Assembly (NCBI RefSeq): GCF_028640845.1
Contig: NC_080546.1
Location: forward strand, 34,851,520-34,915,519
Reading direction: 5' to 3'
From: Ahaetulla prasina
Lineage: Eukaryota; Chordata; Lepidosauria; Squamata; Colubridae
Length of the DNA stretch: 64,000 nt
In this document: piece by piece, positions 23,457 through 35,919 of the stretch
Layout: each line of letters begins with the position of its first letter
How positions within the stretch are numbered: the first letter of the stretch is position 1
Program-made: the position numbers and the translations under genes
Notes under the pieces: model-generated
The model's input: only the letters and a program-made list of their open reading frames with translations
Databases searched by the model: none
Told to the model about the DNA's origin: nothing

Positions 23457-24575
23457 TACTCCAAAAATTTCCACAAATGTCAATGGTACAGGTGAGGGAA
23501 CTTTTTAAATCATTGACTGTACTTTATGCACACTCTTATTTTAAAGTTTAAATTTAATTTCATTTTTGAAACAAAGTTACCAGCTCTTCCAGAGTTGCCT
23601 TTGTGAAAGCTGCACACTACTGATCTAACCTTCATCATATTAACTGCTGCTTTGATTCTTGACAATGGCTACATTTTCATGTCACTTTGCATTTTCTTTC
23701 CCCCCCTGAAATCCATATCTTGGATCATCTCCATCAAGGTCTTCCTAATTCTATGCCAGGAGAGCTTAGAAAATTGTACAAACATTTTTTTCAAGATAGA
23801 TCTTTTCACATCCATGTATAAGAAATCAAACTAAAAAAAAAAGGTTGTGGAGGATGCAATAAAGAAAATTAGAAATTCTAAGATCTTTCTCATTCATAAA
23901 AGGCCATGTTGTTTATAAAAATGATATCACATTGTAAACTATGAAGGTGGCACTTTTGAATTCTTATACTGATTGAAAAAATATAGTAAAAATTAACTAA
24001 ATCCAGAGCTTTGCATTTTTTGAAACAGAACATTTATTTATTGCAGTAACAACTTAATACTGCCATCAGCACAATCAGTTAAATTAATCCCATGAAATAA
24101 AACTTGAAATAAAGATGATATCTGAAATCATTTTTATTCATGATTAGAGACTATGCAGATTCATTTGACAAGCCTTAAAAACCTTGTGGGTGATGTTGAA
24201 AACTTCAATGTACATGTGCTGATTCAATTTGGGGGGGGGGAATTGATTTGATAGGATAGAACAGCAAACCCCCAAGCAATACAAAGGCAACTAGAGTATT
24301 CTCATTCCCTGAATTTTCAAACGCGTAACAACTAAGATTGAAATGAATATGCAACACTTGCAGACTGTGAACTGATATGATTTTTTAAAAAGCCTCTTTC
24401 CTACCTAGGCAAAGAAATACCAGGTTAGGTCTAATCTTCTAATATTCACATGTAACAAACTACATTGATGAAAGTAAGGAAGTTGTAGATTAAGAACACA
24501 TCCCTTCTTCAGGCTGCTACTAGGCACAACTTCTCCTTGTTCTTATATAATTGAATTTGTATCTGTTCATCCAAA
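23457..24575. other. AT-rich intergenic DNA
   Basis: No gene or clear transposon. A G10 run lies at 24231-24240. Confidence 0.3.
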
Positions 24576-24583
24576 TATTAGGG

Positions 24584-24940
24584 CAGTGATGGCTAACCTT
24601 TTTGCCATCACGTGCCAGGAGGGGTGGGGTGGGGAGGGTCATGCGCGTGCATGCCCACATCCATAATTCTATGCACCCCACCCCTGTGCATGCGTGCGTA
24701 ACCCTCCCGCTCCCCCCACTCTTGGCACGTGGTGGCCCAGTAAGCCCATTTTTCTCTCTCACCTGGCTCCAGAGCCTTTCTAGGAGTTGGGGGGGCAAAA
24801 ATGGCCTTCCCCACACCCCCCAGAGGTCCTCCGGATGCCAGAAGTGGCCCATTTGCCAACTTCCAGTGGGACCTTGCCGGCCCACTGAAATGGCTATGCG
24901 TGCCACCTGTAGCACACATGCCATAGGTTCGCCATCAGGG
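24584..24940 (+). mobile_element. hAT-type MITE, family B, perfect 8-bp target duplication
   Basis: Identical tattaggg repeats at 24576-24583 and 24941-24948 flank a 357-bp element. It runs from cagtgatggctaacc to aggttcgccatcaggg. The interior has CpG-rich cgtgcatgc blocks, ggcctccagag-like and gccaacttccagtggga blocks. Frames on both strands here are not genes. Confidence 0.85.
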
Positions 24941-24948
24941 TATTAGGG

Positions 24949-25985
24949 GAAAAAATGTATTCCGACTTCACAGTTCACAGTCAAAACTACACTTTCACCT
25001 ATACATACTTAACTACATTTAACAACATTTAAGCATGGTCTTATTGCTGGCCGCTGACTTTCTGTAATACTAAGCTTAAAAGCACACTAGCTTAGTGTCA
25101 TGTAAATTCAGCCAGTGGCTTATTGTTAATTGTCATTAGGTGCTAATGCTGCTCTTTCTCAAAATTCCTATCAGTTCTTCACTTGCCCTCCTTGAATACT
25201 TGCAGGTTCTATGACTATTTATGCTTATGATTCTAATCTAATCTTAAATTAAGATGTTCTTTGTGAGATATCACCTCATAGTATTGCAGCATATATTTCA
25301 TAAAATACTTACCTTTCCAACTTTATATTTATTTTTTAAAAATATATGAATATATCATATTTAGAGACCATTCATCTCTCTCATAGAATGACTCGATGTC
25401 CCCTTAATTGAAAAATAGACAAACCGTGCCCCCATTGATTCATCATGTCAGAGATATTTCATTACCTAAAAGTAGAAACAGAATGAACAGAAACAGATGG
25501 GTAAAAAAGCAATGGGAGTAGAAGCAACTGTTGAGTTCCTGCCAGCTTCCCCAGTGAGTTTCTTTGTGGGAAAATGGCAGGGAGCACAGAAATCTCCTTC
25601 CTTGCCACTCTTCCTTCCTTTCCCCCCTTCCCCTTCCCTTCCCTCCCCCTCCCCCTCTGCTCCTTCCTCTTTCCCTTTTCTCCCCTTCTATCCCTTCCCC
25701 TTCTTTTCCCTTCCCAGCAGGCAGATAAATGGCTGCTGCTAGACAGAGGAGGTATTGCATGAGTGGCTGGGAAACTGTCATGGAATGTTGAAAATAACAA
25801 TCACTTGAAAGTAGCTGCAGCTCAATGCTGAAGGAGCAACAACTTCCTCAAGTTTCATTCCCTTAGGAATAATAGTTCCACATTCTTCCCATTAAACGAA
25901 TCTTTGTTGACAAATTTTGCCCCATGCTGCATTGTTTCAATGAGTTAAAAGTTACAGAGACAGGTATTTTATAATTTTATAAATT
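24949..25985. repeat. Intergenic DNA with a polypyrimidine tract
   Basis: A C/T-rich run of about 130 bp lies at 25588-25715 (cttcc and cccct units). Overlapping frames on both strands derive from it. The rest has no recognised feature. Confidence 0.5.
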
Positions 25986-25989
25986 TTAT

Positions 25990-27562
25990 AACATATCAAG
26001 TCCATGACAGCACTGCTCCATAGCACATGGGACCTAACCAAATACATCAAGATTGAAACACCTAGAATCATGGGTCTTATTAACCTCTGCCTAACCACAC
26101 GCTGTCAGTTCAATGGTCAAATATATCAACACATCAAAGGAACACCCATGGGATCATTGCTTTCAGAACTCATAGCAGAGGCCGTAATGCAACATTTGGA
26201 AATGTTAGCACTTCCAAGCATACCCAAAGTATGAATCCAGTATGTGGATGACACCTTTGATATAATAAAAAGGACCAACCAGAGAACACATACAAAATCA
26301 ACATCTTCCAAGAAATAAAATTCACAAGGGAAGAAGAAGAAAAAAGCACAACCCTCATCAGCAGATGAGGCATGGCAAACAAGAAACACAAATCTATCAT
26401 CAAAGTATCCAGACCAACCAAGTGCTCCTCTACCAAAATAACAAGGCAACTTCCCACAAGAGAACCTGTGTAAGAACACTACTGAGATGAGCACAAACAA
26501 ACTGCAGCAACCCTGAATGTCAGAAAAAGGAAACAGATCGCCTATACAACATCTTCCCCAAAAAATGGATGGAAAAGCTTCATCAAAAAGTGCCTGACCA
26601 CTCAACCCAAGATAGCAGAGCCAACATAAACTATGAAAAAGATAACACTGCCATACATCCAAAACATCAAGCCAATGGTGAAATCCAATTTTTTTTACTA
26701 CCAGTTCTGTGGGCGTGGCTTAGTGGGTATGGCAGGAGAAGGATACTGCAAAATCTCCATTCCCTCCCCACTCTGGGGCCAGCCAGAGGTGGTATTTGTC
26801 AGTTCTCCAAAGTACTCAAAATTTCCGCTACCGGTTCTCCGAACTGCTCAAAATTTTCGCTACTGGTTCTCTAGAACCTGTCAGAACCTGCTGGATTTCA
26901 CCCCTGCATCAAACCCTCCAAAACATCCTACGTAAACCAAAAGATCCAGCATCCCCAGAAGAAAAAACAGGACTCATCTACAACATATAATGTAAGGACT
27001 ACAGACATCACTACATAGGGCAAACAGGCAGAAGACTAGCAGAGCACATCCATGAACACAACTAGCAGTCAGAGGACATGAAAAAAACTCCTTAATTTCA
27101 CAACACATGGACAGACTTAACCATAGTTTCACCTGGGAAACTGTGAGCGTCTTACCATAAGCCAAGTCAAGAATGCTAGAGAATTCACACTCAGACTAAT
27201 CAGCCATCAACAGGCACAAAGATATAAACAACATTCAAAAGAGACCATCAACAAGCCAAAAAGGCAACAAAAAGACCAGAATGCCTCCTCACCAGTGGTC
27301 AGTAATCAGATGAGCAGATATTAACATCAAGATTGATATTGGACTAACATTCATGGGCCAAGAAGTGGCTACCAAACAAGCTAGCAGTAAGCAGCCTAAC
27401 CAGTAGACCACCATGGCCACTTCTACCAACAGTGGTAGGGCAAGCCACTGGTATAAAATGAGAGCAAACCCCACTCCCTATTACCACTGATGATGCTACA
27501 TAGTTTGGTAATGAAATGTCTGCAAGAAAACAACCAAGTTCAGAGACCATCAAGGATTACTC
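25990..27562 (+). mobile_element. Degraded Penelope-like element (RT and GIY-YIG remnants)
   Basis: The frame at 26004-26234 reads CQFNGQIYQHIKGTPMGSLLSELIAEAVMQ, the Penelope reverse-transcriptase core, followed after a stop by QYVDDTFDIIKR (catalytic YVDD). Further on, GLIYNI-CKDYRHHYIGQTGR is the GIY-YIG endonuclease signature with IY..I and YIGQTGR-LAEHIHEH. The end, gatgatgctacatagtttggtaatgaaatgtctgcaag, is the usual Penelope terminal sequence. Stops and a MITE insertion show it is dead. Confidence 0.8.
26673..26906 (+). mobile_element. hAT-type MITE, family A, inside the Penelope element
   Basis: Ends are caatggtgaaatcc and ggatttcacccctg. Flanks catcaagc (26665) and catcaaac (26907) form an 8-bp duplication with one mismatch. 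It carries the gtgggcgtggctt and ctaccggttctcc blocks. It lies between the RT and GIY-YIG remnants. Confidence 0.85.
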
Positions 27563-28531
27563 ATTGTTTACTGTATACATTTGAGTTAAAAATTAAAATT
27601 AAGCAGTCAGACTGATCAACCCTGCTTTAAACTGAGCATGTGTCAGTCCGATAAATCATGACCACAGGCCATAAATGCAATTAAATGCTCTCCTTTCCTC
27701 AGAGTAGAAACTAAGCCTTCCTCAATGTGCTCTCCTCTAAATATAATGCAATTGTAACACCCAGGATTCCTAGTCATGATGCCTAAAGGCCATGCTATTT
27801 ATGAATTCTGGGACTTGGAAACCCAGGACAGCTTGAGGGCACCAGATTAGAAAGGCTAGTGCAGATGTTGTTAGTGTACATCCAAATGGAATTAATGAGA
27901 CTTAAATTATTACTTTTCATGGATGTGCTCTGAGTTTCAACTAATTTCAACTTAGTAACCACCTGGATAACTTAGTTTTGGCATGTGTTAATACATTTTA
28001 ATATGAGATATTATATTGCAAATGTTCATGATTCAATTAAAAAAGAAAATGATTTGGTTTATCTTTAATGGTTCTCAAACAAGAAAAAGTTTATGAACAT
28101 AAAGCAGTGCTGTGCTCAAGGCGGTGCTATATGTAACTCTCACAAACACATACTACTTAAGAATTTCTAAATTGGTATTTTTTTCATTTTTGCATAAAGT
28201 TATCTGCATTCTTCTTCTTGAAGTACCTACTAAGAAATTAACAGCACCGGCCAGTCTACAGGAAATTATTATTGTTTTAATAAACGTTTGTTTATGCCTA
28301 GAGGTGCTGTTATATTACCAGCCAGACATTAATATAGAGTCCACATGGGATCTTATATATAAAATGATATTATTTCTATAAGATTAAGAAAGAATTGCAG
28401 AGTGTTGGATGTTTGCTGGACAGGTTATATAATGCAAATCTTTATTCAAGTGCAGTCTAATAGAAAATATATTATTTCATAACTCTAAAACTGGATTCAA
28501 CTTTATTCAGGTTCCATCAACTGTATTTCAA
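27563..28531. other. AT-rich intergenic DNA
   Basis: A short palindromic-type repeat (atgaattctgggacttggaa) near 27800 resembles old DNA-transposon fragments. Otherwise no feature. Confidence 0.3.
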
Positions 28532-28532
28532 T

Positions 28533-28548
28533 TACACACACACACACA

Positions 28549-28596
<48 letters not shown>
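28533..28596 (+). repeat. (CA)n microsatellite
   Basis: About 32 CA units with one interruption (cacatacaca). Confidence 0.95.
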
Positions 28597-31076
28597 AGTT
28601 CTAAAAATATTGTGTTTATGTGAGAGGTATTTAAAACACAATGAGAGTTTCTTCATAGTATCAGAAAAGCAAAATATCTTGAAATTCTCCCCGATATATT
28701 GGCCAATGTTCCAAAACTGACAAGTTTTTTCATGGCTGCAAGGATAAAAATTAGAAATACATTTTTAAAAATTCACAATAAAATCTGATCTTTGCATCAC
28801 CAGGTTGCAGAAATCGAAACAGACTACAATCAAGAAAACACAAGTGCAAGAAGGCAAGATTTCTCACTGACTTTTAAAACATTTTCTTATTACTCTTCTT
28901 TCTTCTTTACAATCGGTTCTTAATCAAAATGTTGTTCCTCAAATTGACCTATTCTATACTTCTGACACCAAGGATCTTCATTGTTCATTTTTAGTAGTTG
29001 TTGCTCAATTTTATTAAAAATACAACTACAAATAAAATGTGTAAAGTTTTTTTCATATTGATAAAAGTAAAGCAAATCAGTTTCAGCCAGCAATCTTTTT
29101 GGAATTTGAATAGAAGTTGATAATCTCAGATCCCAAATCTCATTAATTCTTATCTGAAATCTCATAGGGCTTTGTCTGAAATTGCAAAAATCTCATGAGA
29201 AAATGCCAAAATGAAAAAAATTATAACTTTCTTCTTTTTAAATTGTTTTTAAATATTTCATTTTGTGGCTCCATAGACTCTATATAGAAAGACTGTGAAG
29301 TGAATGCCTTGGCATCAGAAAGCACCATTTTTCTGATAATTCAGTTGGAAAAAACTAAACATGTTGTGATCTGGATGGAATTAAAAGGAAAGCAAACTAC
29401 CAATAGTACATTCAAAAACTATTCCTAGTTAGTTTGCTTAATTAAAGATAAAATAAAAATGGAAGGTATTGATTGGAAAGGATAGGAATGAAGTGTATTG
29501 GGTCACATCAAAGCAAGAATATTATGAGCATCTTAAAGATGAATATATTTATAATACTGTACAAGAAGAGTCACCATATGACTATATGATGAACAAGATT
29601 CTACTTAGCTAAATATAAGAATAAGCTATATATTCATTTGCTTCCAGTAAGGATTTCATTGTACATTTGTTGCTTTTTCGGCAGATTAAAATGACTTCCT
29701 TCTACAATTAAATGTAAGAATATTGGTTACCAATCCAATTATTATTACTTCAGCCTGAACTTGGACATGAGAAATAAATATACACAGAGACAGGGCCAAG
29801 TTCTTACAATTTTCAGAGCTGGTCAAGTGCTAAATCTATTTCTCTTCCCTTATCTGACCCATTCCTCTTATACAAATAGCTAACTTACAATTTCTTCACA
29901 TCTAGCAAAGTAGACCAAATAGTTTTCTTCTCCCAGAGCAACATAATGATGACATAAAGTCATACTGAAAAAAGTGAAGAGGCAATTTTTGGAAATAAAG
30001 AGATCAACTGTCAATCCCCCAAAGCCTGCATAAATATGTACACCAGGCACTTACACGGATGGTGAAATTTGGCGGGGGGACGGGGACGGACAACATATGA
30101 TAATATGGAAGAAAGAGGGGTGTTTCTCCCAATGTTAAGTTAGCAATAGTTTCTCTTCTGTTTAAGGTCGCTTTGAAGATTTGTCAGCTTAAATTTAAAG
30201 TCACAATGCTATTCTCCAAAGTCTTTGCCTCTAAAAGTTTCTCCCTTGCCTAGGGAGGTATTGGTATTCTCATGTTACATTTGCATGTCATTTCAGATAT
30301 GGTAGTGATGACTCCCGAGTGTCTGTATGTATCATTAAAATATAATGCAAGAAACAGCTCTCAGCTGGGATTTGCTTTTACATCTGATTTCTTTTGATGA
30401 AAAGTCCCTCAGCTTTCTTAGAAGAAATATTCCCAGACAAGGAAAGCTTTCAAAATGGAGATTATTTACCGCTACCCATATGCGCAGATAACATAGTAAC
30501 AACAAAAAGAGTATAGAACAACAAACAGCATTTAAGAGTGTATGGCATTAATACCATTAAATATCAGGGAGGTACAAGAATGTAAAGAATCTTGCTTTAT
30601 TGTTCTTTACATAAAGCATATAACTTTTGTACATGCACATCTGTGTGAGCAAAAGAAAAATTAAAATTTCAACGAATGGGAGAAATGATGGTTATTTGGA
30701 CTAAAAAAAAAAGTTTTTAAAGCCAGCGTTGCAACCTTCGGCTCCTGAAAAGGGTAGAAAAGAAGAACGATTGCAAGGTTTTCTTTTATTCATTGACATT
30801 CTGCCTTAAGTTATCTCACACTATCTTATGATTTCTTTTGCTCTTCTTTTTTATTTATTCTAACATGGGTTTATTGGAGCAGAGATGGTTTAGAATGGGC
30901 ATTAAATTCTGATTAAAGACAAAAAGCAGTATCTCACTGCTCTTTTTCAAGACATCTTTATCTCCTGCATTCTCAACCAAGGTAGGCCAAAGAGGTGACC
31001 TTTTACTTATAAAATGAGGTATCATAAGCAAACCCTTTGCTTACCTAGAGTTCATCAAATAACATTTGGTTACATT
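28597..31076. other. Intergenic DNA, no gene seen
   Basis: A minus-strand frame at 28920-29165 has no known domain. No transposon was recognised. A G-rich patch, ggcggggggacggggacgg, is at 30072. Confidence 0.3.
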
Positions 31077-31310
31077 CAGTGGTGAAATCCATTTTTTTTA
31101 CCACCGGTTCTGTAGGCGTGGCTTCATGGGCGTGGTGTGGCTTGGTGGGCATGATTTGCTGGGCGTGGCAGGGGAAGGATACTGCAAAATCTCCATTCCC
31201 ACCCCACTCTGGGGCCAGCCAGAAGTGGTATTTGCCGGTTCTCCAAACTGCTCAAAATGTCTGCTACTGGTTCTCCAGAACCTGTCAGAACCTGCTGGAT
31301 TTCACCCCTG
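31077..31310 (+). mobile_element. hAT-type MITE, family A
   Basis: Starts cagtggtgaaatcc, ends ggatttcacccctg, and is near-identical in layout to the copy at 26673. Flanks gttacatt and gtttcttt match at 6 of 8 positions. Confidence 0.8.
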
Positions 31311-32629
31311 GTTTCTTTCACATAATATGCCACAGTTTTCAATAAACCAGAGTTTTCAAATAGCAACATGTGTGTGCTGGCACAACACAGTAAGCCAAAA
31401 ACAGGACGCTTGATTATGCTCAACATGCTGTATGAATTGAGTATATTCAAATTGTTCATGTTACCCTTTACATAAGGACTAATTCTGCATGTCCCTTCCT
31501 TCCCTAGGCTTAATTTTAGGGAATAGCATAATGGAATATCCATTACACAAATGCTCAGTTTTTCTTAAAAAAATAAAACTTTTTGTTACTTGACAAACAA
31601 TAAAGGACGGGACAAAAAGTCCAAGACAGTTTTGGTAATAGTTTACTATTTATTCTGAATCTGTCTTCCAATAACTTAAAATTCAATAGTTTCTCTTAGC
31701 CTTCGGAAGGAAGCAATGACACATCAGTTCTGAAACTTTTTGCCCAAAAAACCCTGCAGGGACCTGTCCAGTCTTTGAGAATCAGACATGGTTAAATGGA
31801 AGAAAAAATAAACCATATTTGTACAATCAAAGCTAAATATATTCTACTCTTTTGTGATTATACATTTGGCTTAGTTTCTGGTTCCATCATCTTTGCTTCC
31901 TCGGATTGTTTCAGTTCTATAAATCCTTAATTAATGGCTAATTAAACTGTGGGAATGTATAGAATAAAATTTTAAAATATCTAGAATTTTCATATTTAAA
32001 AATCAAATCTGACATAGAATTTAATCTTATTTGGAAATAATTTCTGGACTACAGTTATACATATGGAATTATGCCACATGCCATGGGCTCTAGAGTTTAT
32101 ACTTTGAATGGGAATTATATACATTTTATTTTCAATATTTTATTGATTTTAATTTTGTTAATCAAACATTTTGACTGTTCAGTAGAAACATCAATTGAGT
32201 AGAAATTGGTTATGAAATATGTTAGTTTATTAATGGTATATATAAAGTATATTACCACTAACAAACTATAATACCTTTTGGTTTGCTGGATATTCATGAT
32301 TTGTTGGCCATGTCCCTATACATATTGTCTGTGCACACATGCATGTGCTTTCTCACTATATTTTTATAGTCTTTAAAAATGGTATTTGTATCAAATTTAA
32401 TCTTTTTCCTTTCTTTTTGGGATTATAAAAATATATTAATATGTGCTGTCTTATATTCAGTTTGCAATCACTACTAGTTTTTTCCCCTACAAGTACTTTT
32501 ATCAACCCAAGTATTCCCATTCTGTATGGATACATTCGTTCTTTTGTTTCTCAAGTGAAATTACATTTATTTTCTTCCTTTCAGTTCTTTTCTGTAACTT
32601 ATCATGATGGGTTGGACTTTTATTTCTAG
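31311..32629. other. AT-rich intergenic DNA
   Basis: No recognised gene or transposon. Confidence 0.3.
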
Positions 32630-34020
32630 GTTTTTTTTATATCCCATCCAATTTTATATCAGGAATTAAGCTAAACATTCTTCCTACCTCTTCACCCAAG
32701 TCATTAAAGAAAACATTGAAGAATAGCACAGCAATTATTGTGGTACTCTATTTGACAATGATTTGACGAACAATCTTTGTTAAAAAGGACTGAATTTCAA
32801 GCCAACAATATAATTGTGAGGATTATGCAGTAACTCTTATCAGGTCAAAGATGGCAGTTATGTAAACATACAATGTTCTGTTTCAAGGCAACTAAGTACC
32901 CACATCAAGAGTTTGATGATTTATGTATGAGGCAGAAGAAAGAAGTGGATAACTTCTTACTGGCTATGGGGAATTAACTATCTTGTGTTTTTTATTCTTA
33001 TCATCAATAACTTTTTTTTGTTAAGTCAAGTTGTATCTGTGAGATTTTTGCCAAATCTAACAGAGAAACTTAGCCAAGTTGAGAAGTATCAAGAGATTTG
33101 TGATTTATTTATTGCAGAATCCTAGTTGGAAAGTTTGACAGTATCATCTTAATTGTCATGTCACCCAGACCACATTTAAGTAGCTGTTTTTCAGTGTGCC
33201 ATGGGATATTTTGTCAAATGTTTCATTGAAGTCAAATATAGTCAACATCTACAGTATTCCCATAATCTATAAAAGAAGTAACCCAAACAACAACAAAAAA
33301 AGGATAAATCAGTCTTGACAAATCCATGCGGACTTCTGATAATTACTATATTTTTTCAAGATGCATACATATCAAACTCTTTATGACCTATTCTAACATT
33401 TTCCTAAATGTCAATATCAGACTGATTTGCTGTATCTTGTTTTTCCCTATTTTGAAGTCAGGGACAATGTTTGTTCCTTCCTTATCTAGCACTCTGCTGG
33501 TTCTTCAGGATTTTTCCAAAATAATGCATAGCATGAAAAACCATATATGCACAATATTATGATGTGCCCAACATCAATTTCACACCATTGTGAAAGAGGG
33601 TTCAGACAGAACATCAATTACTTCCTTCAGGACCTCCAAAGGCTGAAGATTTAAATTATTTCCAAGTAAAGATCGATTCCCCGATGAAGTCTCTCAGTTG
33701 CCAACTTCAGTTTTCTTCCTTCATCTTAATGTTTAATTTCTGATGGAACATTTTTTTTTGGTAGAAGATGGAACTGAAATTGGAGGAGTTCTGCCTTTTC
33801 TTTGTTACCTTATACATTTTTGTTTCTTTTTTGCCTTCTTCCTTGAGCAGCTGATACCCTGAATCTCTTCTTATCCTTTTCTTTTGAATTAATGCAAATA
33901 ATCCTTTTTTGTTATTTACTTCCTTACTAATATCAGCTTAATCTGAGCTTTTATTTTGTTGACACAAGTTCTCCACTTGCAGGCTACCTCTTTCTGTGGA
34001 GGCTGACTCTGTTTCCATTT
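32630..34020 (-). mobile_element. Old CR1-type LINE, reverse-transcriptase region
   Basis: On the + strand the sequence follows the complement of an ancient vertebrate CR1/L3 copy. Recognised blocks in order are: ttcttcacccaagtcattaaa-like; ttttgtcaaatgtttcattgaagtcaaatatag; cttgacaaatccatgcggacttctgataattac; cagactgatttgctgtatc; and ggaggagttctgccttttc. It is highly diverged with many deletions, far older than the CR1 copies at 6.5, 18.9 and 53.5 kb. Frames in this stretch are not genes. Confidence 0.65.
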
Positions 34021-34159
34021 CCCGCACATTATTAACACGTGTCAACATGCAGGATTTTTGGTGTCCCCTCTGAGTAACTATATACTCTATGACCACAGGA
34101 GTGCTTCATGTCCCCTGACAATTTAATTCTATTTCTCAATTTAGCAGGTTCCAAGAGCC

Positions 34160-34385
34160 AGGGTCGCAGAGTAATTAGAATGCAGCGTTGCAGACTAATT
34201 CTGCTGATGGTCGGGAGTTTGATCCTCACCAGCTCAAGGTTGACTCAGCCTTCCATCCTTCCAAGGTTGGTAAAAGGAGGACCCAGATCGTTAGGGGCTA
34301 TATGCTGACTCTGTAAATCACTTAGAGAGGGCTGTAAAGCACTGTGAAGCGGTATATAAATCAAAGCACTATTGCTATTATATAT
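34160..34385 (+). mobile_element. tRNA-derived SINE (MIR/CORE-like)
   Basis: The head has A/B-box-like sequence (tcgcagagtaattagaatgcagc...gggagtttgatcc). Then come caaggttgactcagccttccatcc, taaaaggaggacccaga, tatgctgactctgtaaat and agagggctgtaaagcactgtgaagcggtatata. The order matches a SINE common in snake genomes. Frames here are incidental. Confidence 0.75.
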
Positions 34386-35316
34386 AAAGACCACTGCTTT
34401 CAACCGGAGTGACAATATAGTCATCAGCTATGCTGCTTGACATAATGGAAATTGTAGTCCTAGATATTTGGATAGTATCAGCTTTAGGAAAGCTGATCTA
34501 TGGTAGCTGGATAGGAAGCTAGATAAATAACTTATCTAGGAGTAGCTGGATATGAAAGCAGATATTTCTTCAAATATGCCACATTCTTAGCAGATATTGA
34601 AACATTTTTTTCTCATTTAATGTAATTTTGACTAATTTCCTGGGGCAAAATAGCAAGACCCATTTCTCTTGGAGGCTGAGAAAACTTAAAATTATACCAT
34701 TTAATACTTATGAGAAGTCAAAATGGGTTGTAACCTTTCTCTCTTATATTGCTATATTTCTTTTTCAACTTCTGCATTTATAATTAATACATCTCTTTAT
34801 CTTGTTCCTTTTGACTCTCTTTGTTCTTCCCAATTTAAATTATTTACTCCCCTCTTTTTTTCATTTGAGGTATCTTTATCTTGTGGGGGGCTTTCTTTTA
34901 TTCTGAAATCTCTGCTGTCTCAATGCATAATCGGATGATATTCACTACCGTATAATTTAAAAATCCCACAGCATTCATGAAAATCGTTTATCTCTCTATT
35001 TATATGACGATAAAGAATGTCACATGGAGATGAAATTAAATGAATGTAAAGGTCAGACCACTATCAAGACAGTTCTTTAGACATCATTCCTAATAGAGTA
35101 GATTTTAACTAGGTCTGTCAGCATACAAACATTTAGTGAATTAACATTTTTAACCACATTAGTTAAGAAACAACATATCAAATAGCTCTAGACTATCAGA
35201 GAAGGAAACATGTAAAAGATTAACAGGTACAAACAAGCTGAAATATAAATTACGGGCACACATCATCGAACCGAAATGGTGTTTGGTTTGATTATTAAAC
35301 TGTTAAGTAAAATGAT
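34386..35316. other. AT-rich intergenic DNA
   Basis: A partial acaactcccat-type repeat may lie at 34440-34500. No gene is seen. Confidence 0.3.
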
Positions 35317-35321
35317 GAAAC

Positions 35322-35870
35322 TGTTGTGACCCAGGTTCCTGGACCCGGACTCCTGGACTCGGATGATTCAGAAGGTGAGGGAGAACACCTGGCAAGGCCT
35401 GCTTCTTTTGGGCCCTCTCCCTCCCTGGCACCCACCCAAAGGGAGGAGGAGTGGCCGGCAAGGCCTGATTCTCCTGAGCCTTCTTCTGATTTGGCAACGC
35501 CCCAAGAACAATTTTGGAGTGATGCAAGACTGCGCAGACGTGACTGGCGCGCGCAGCAGAGGAAGTGTTGGGACAAAGCCAAAGAATGATGGTCATGCAG
35601 TGACATCTGCAGAGACTATAAATAGGAGGCGGGACTTCCTGGTTTTTTGTCTTGGACAAAGCAATGAATTTGCGCGGGCAAACTGTATCAATGGAGGGAA
35701 GAATATATTCGCGAGTAATTCTGGCCTTATCTATAATTTTCTCGTTATCTCCAGAGACTTGGCAGGCCCATGGGTAGACGTGGCCAGGACATTTATCGAT
35801 GTAAATAAATTAGAAGAGTAGGCCTTTGACTGGCTCTTTGTTGGGAGTATTGGGGGAAGGAAACAGAACA
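35322..35870 (+). mobile_element. Solo LTR with TATA box and perfect 5-bp target duplication
   Basis: Identical gaaac repeats at 35317-35321 and 35871-35875 flank a 549-bp unit that starts TGTTGTGACC and ends AGAACA. It has a TATA box (ctataaatagg, 35616) and a polyadenylation signal (aataaa, 35804), so transcription would run rightward. An 87-codon frame (35326-35589) begins at the LTR edge: acidic (DSDDSEGEGE), then P/S-rich, then basic (RLRRRDWRAQQRK). Internal genes are absent: recombination between two LTRs has removed them. It could be Gypsy/Ty3 or ERV; only the 5-bp duplication guides this. Confidence 0.85.
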
Positions 35871-35919
35871 GAAACAGAAGTTATTAGGAGACTTAAAATA
35901 TACTTTAATGTGGTTAGGG

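Noticed and set aside
26126..26662. 178-codon minus-strand frame
   Set aside because: Antisense to the Penelope reverse-transcriptase remnant.
28533..28596. Regularly repeated array as CRISPR-like
   Set aside because: Plain CA microsatellite without spacers.
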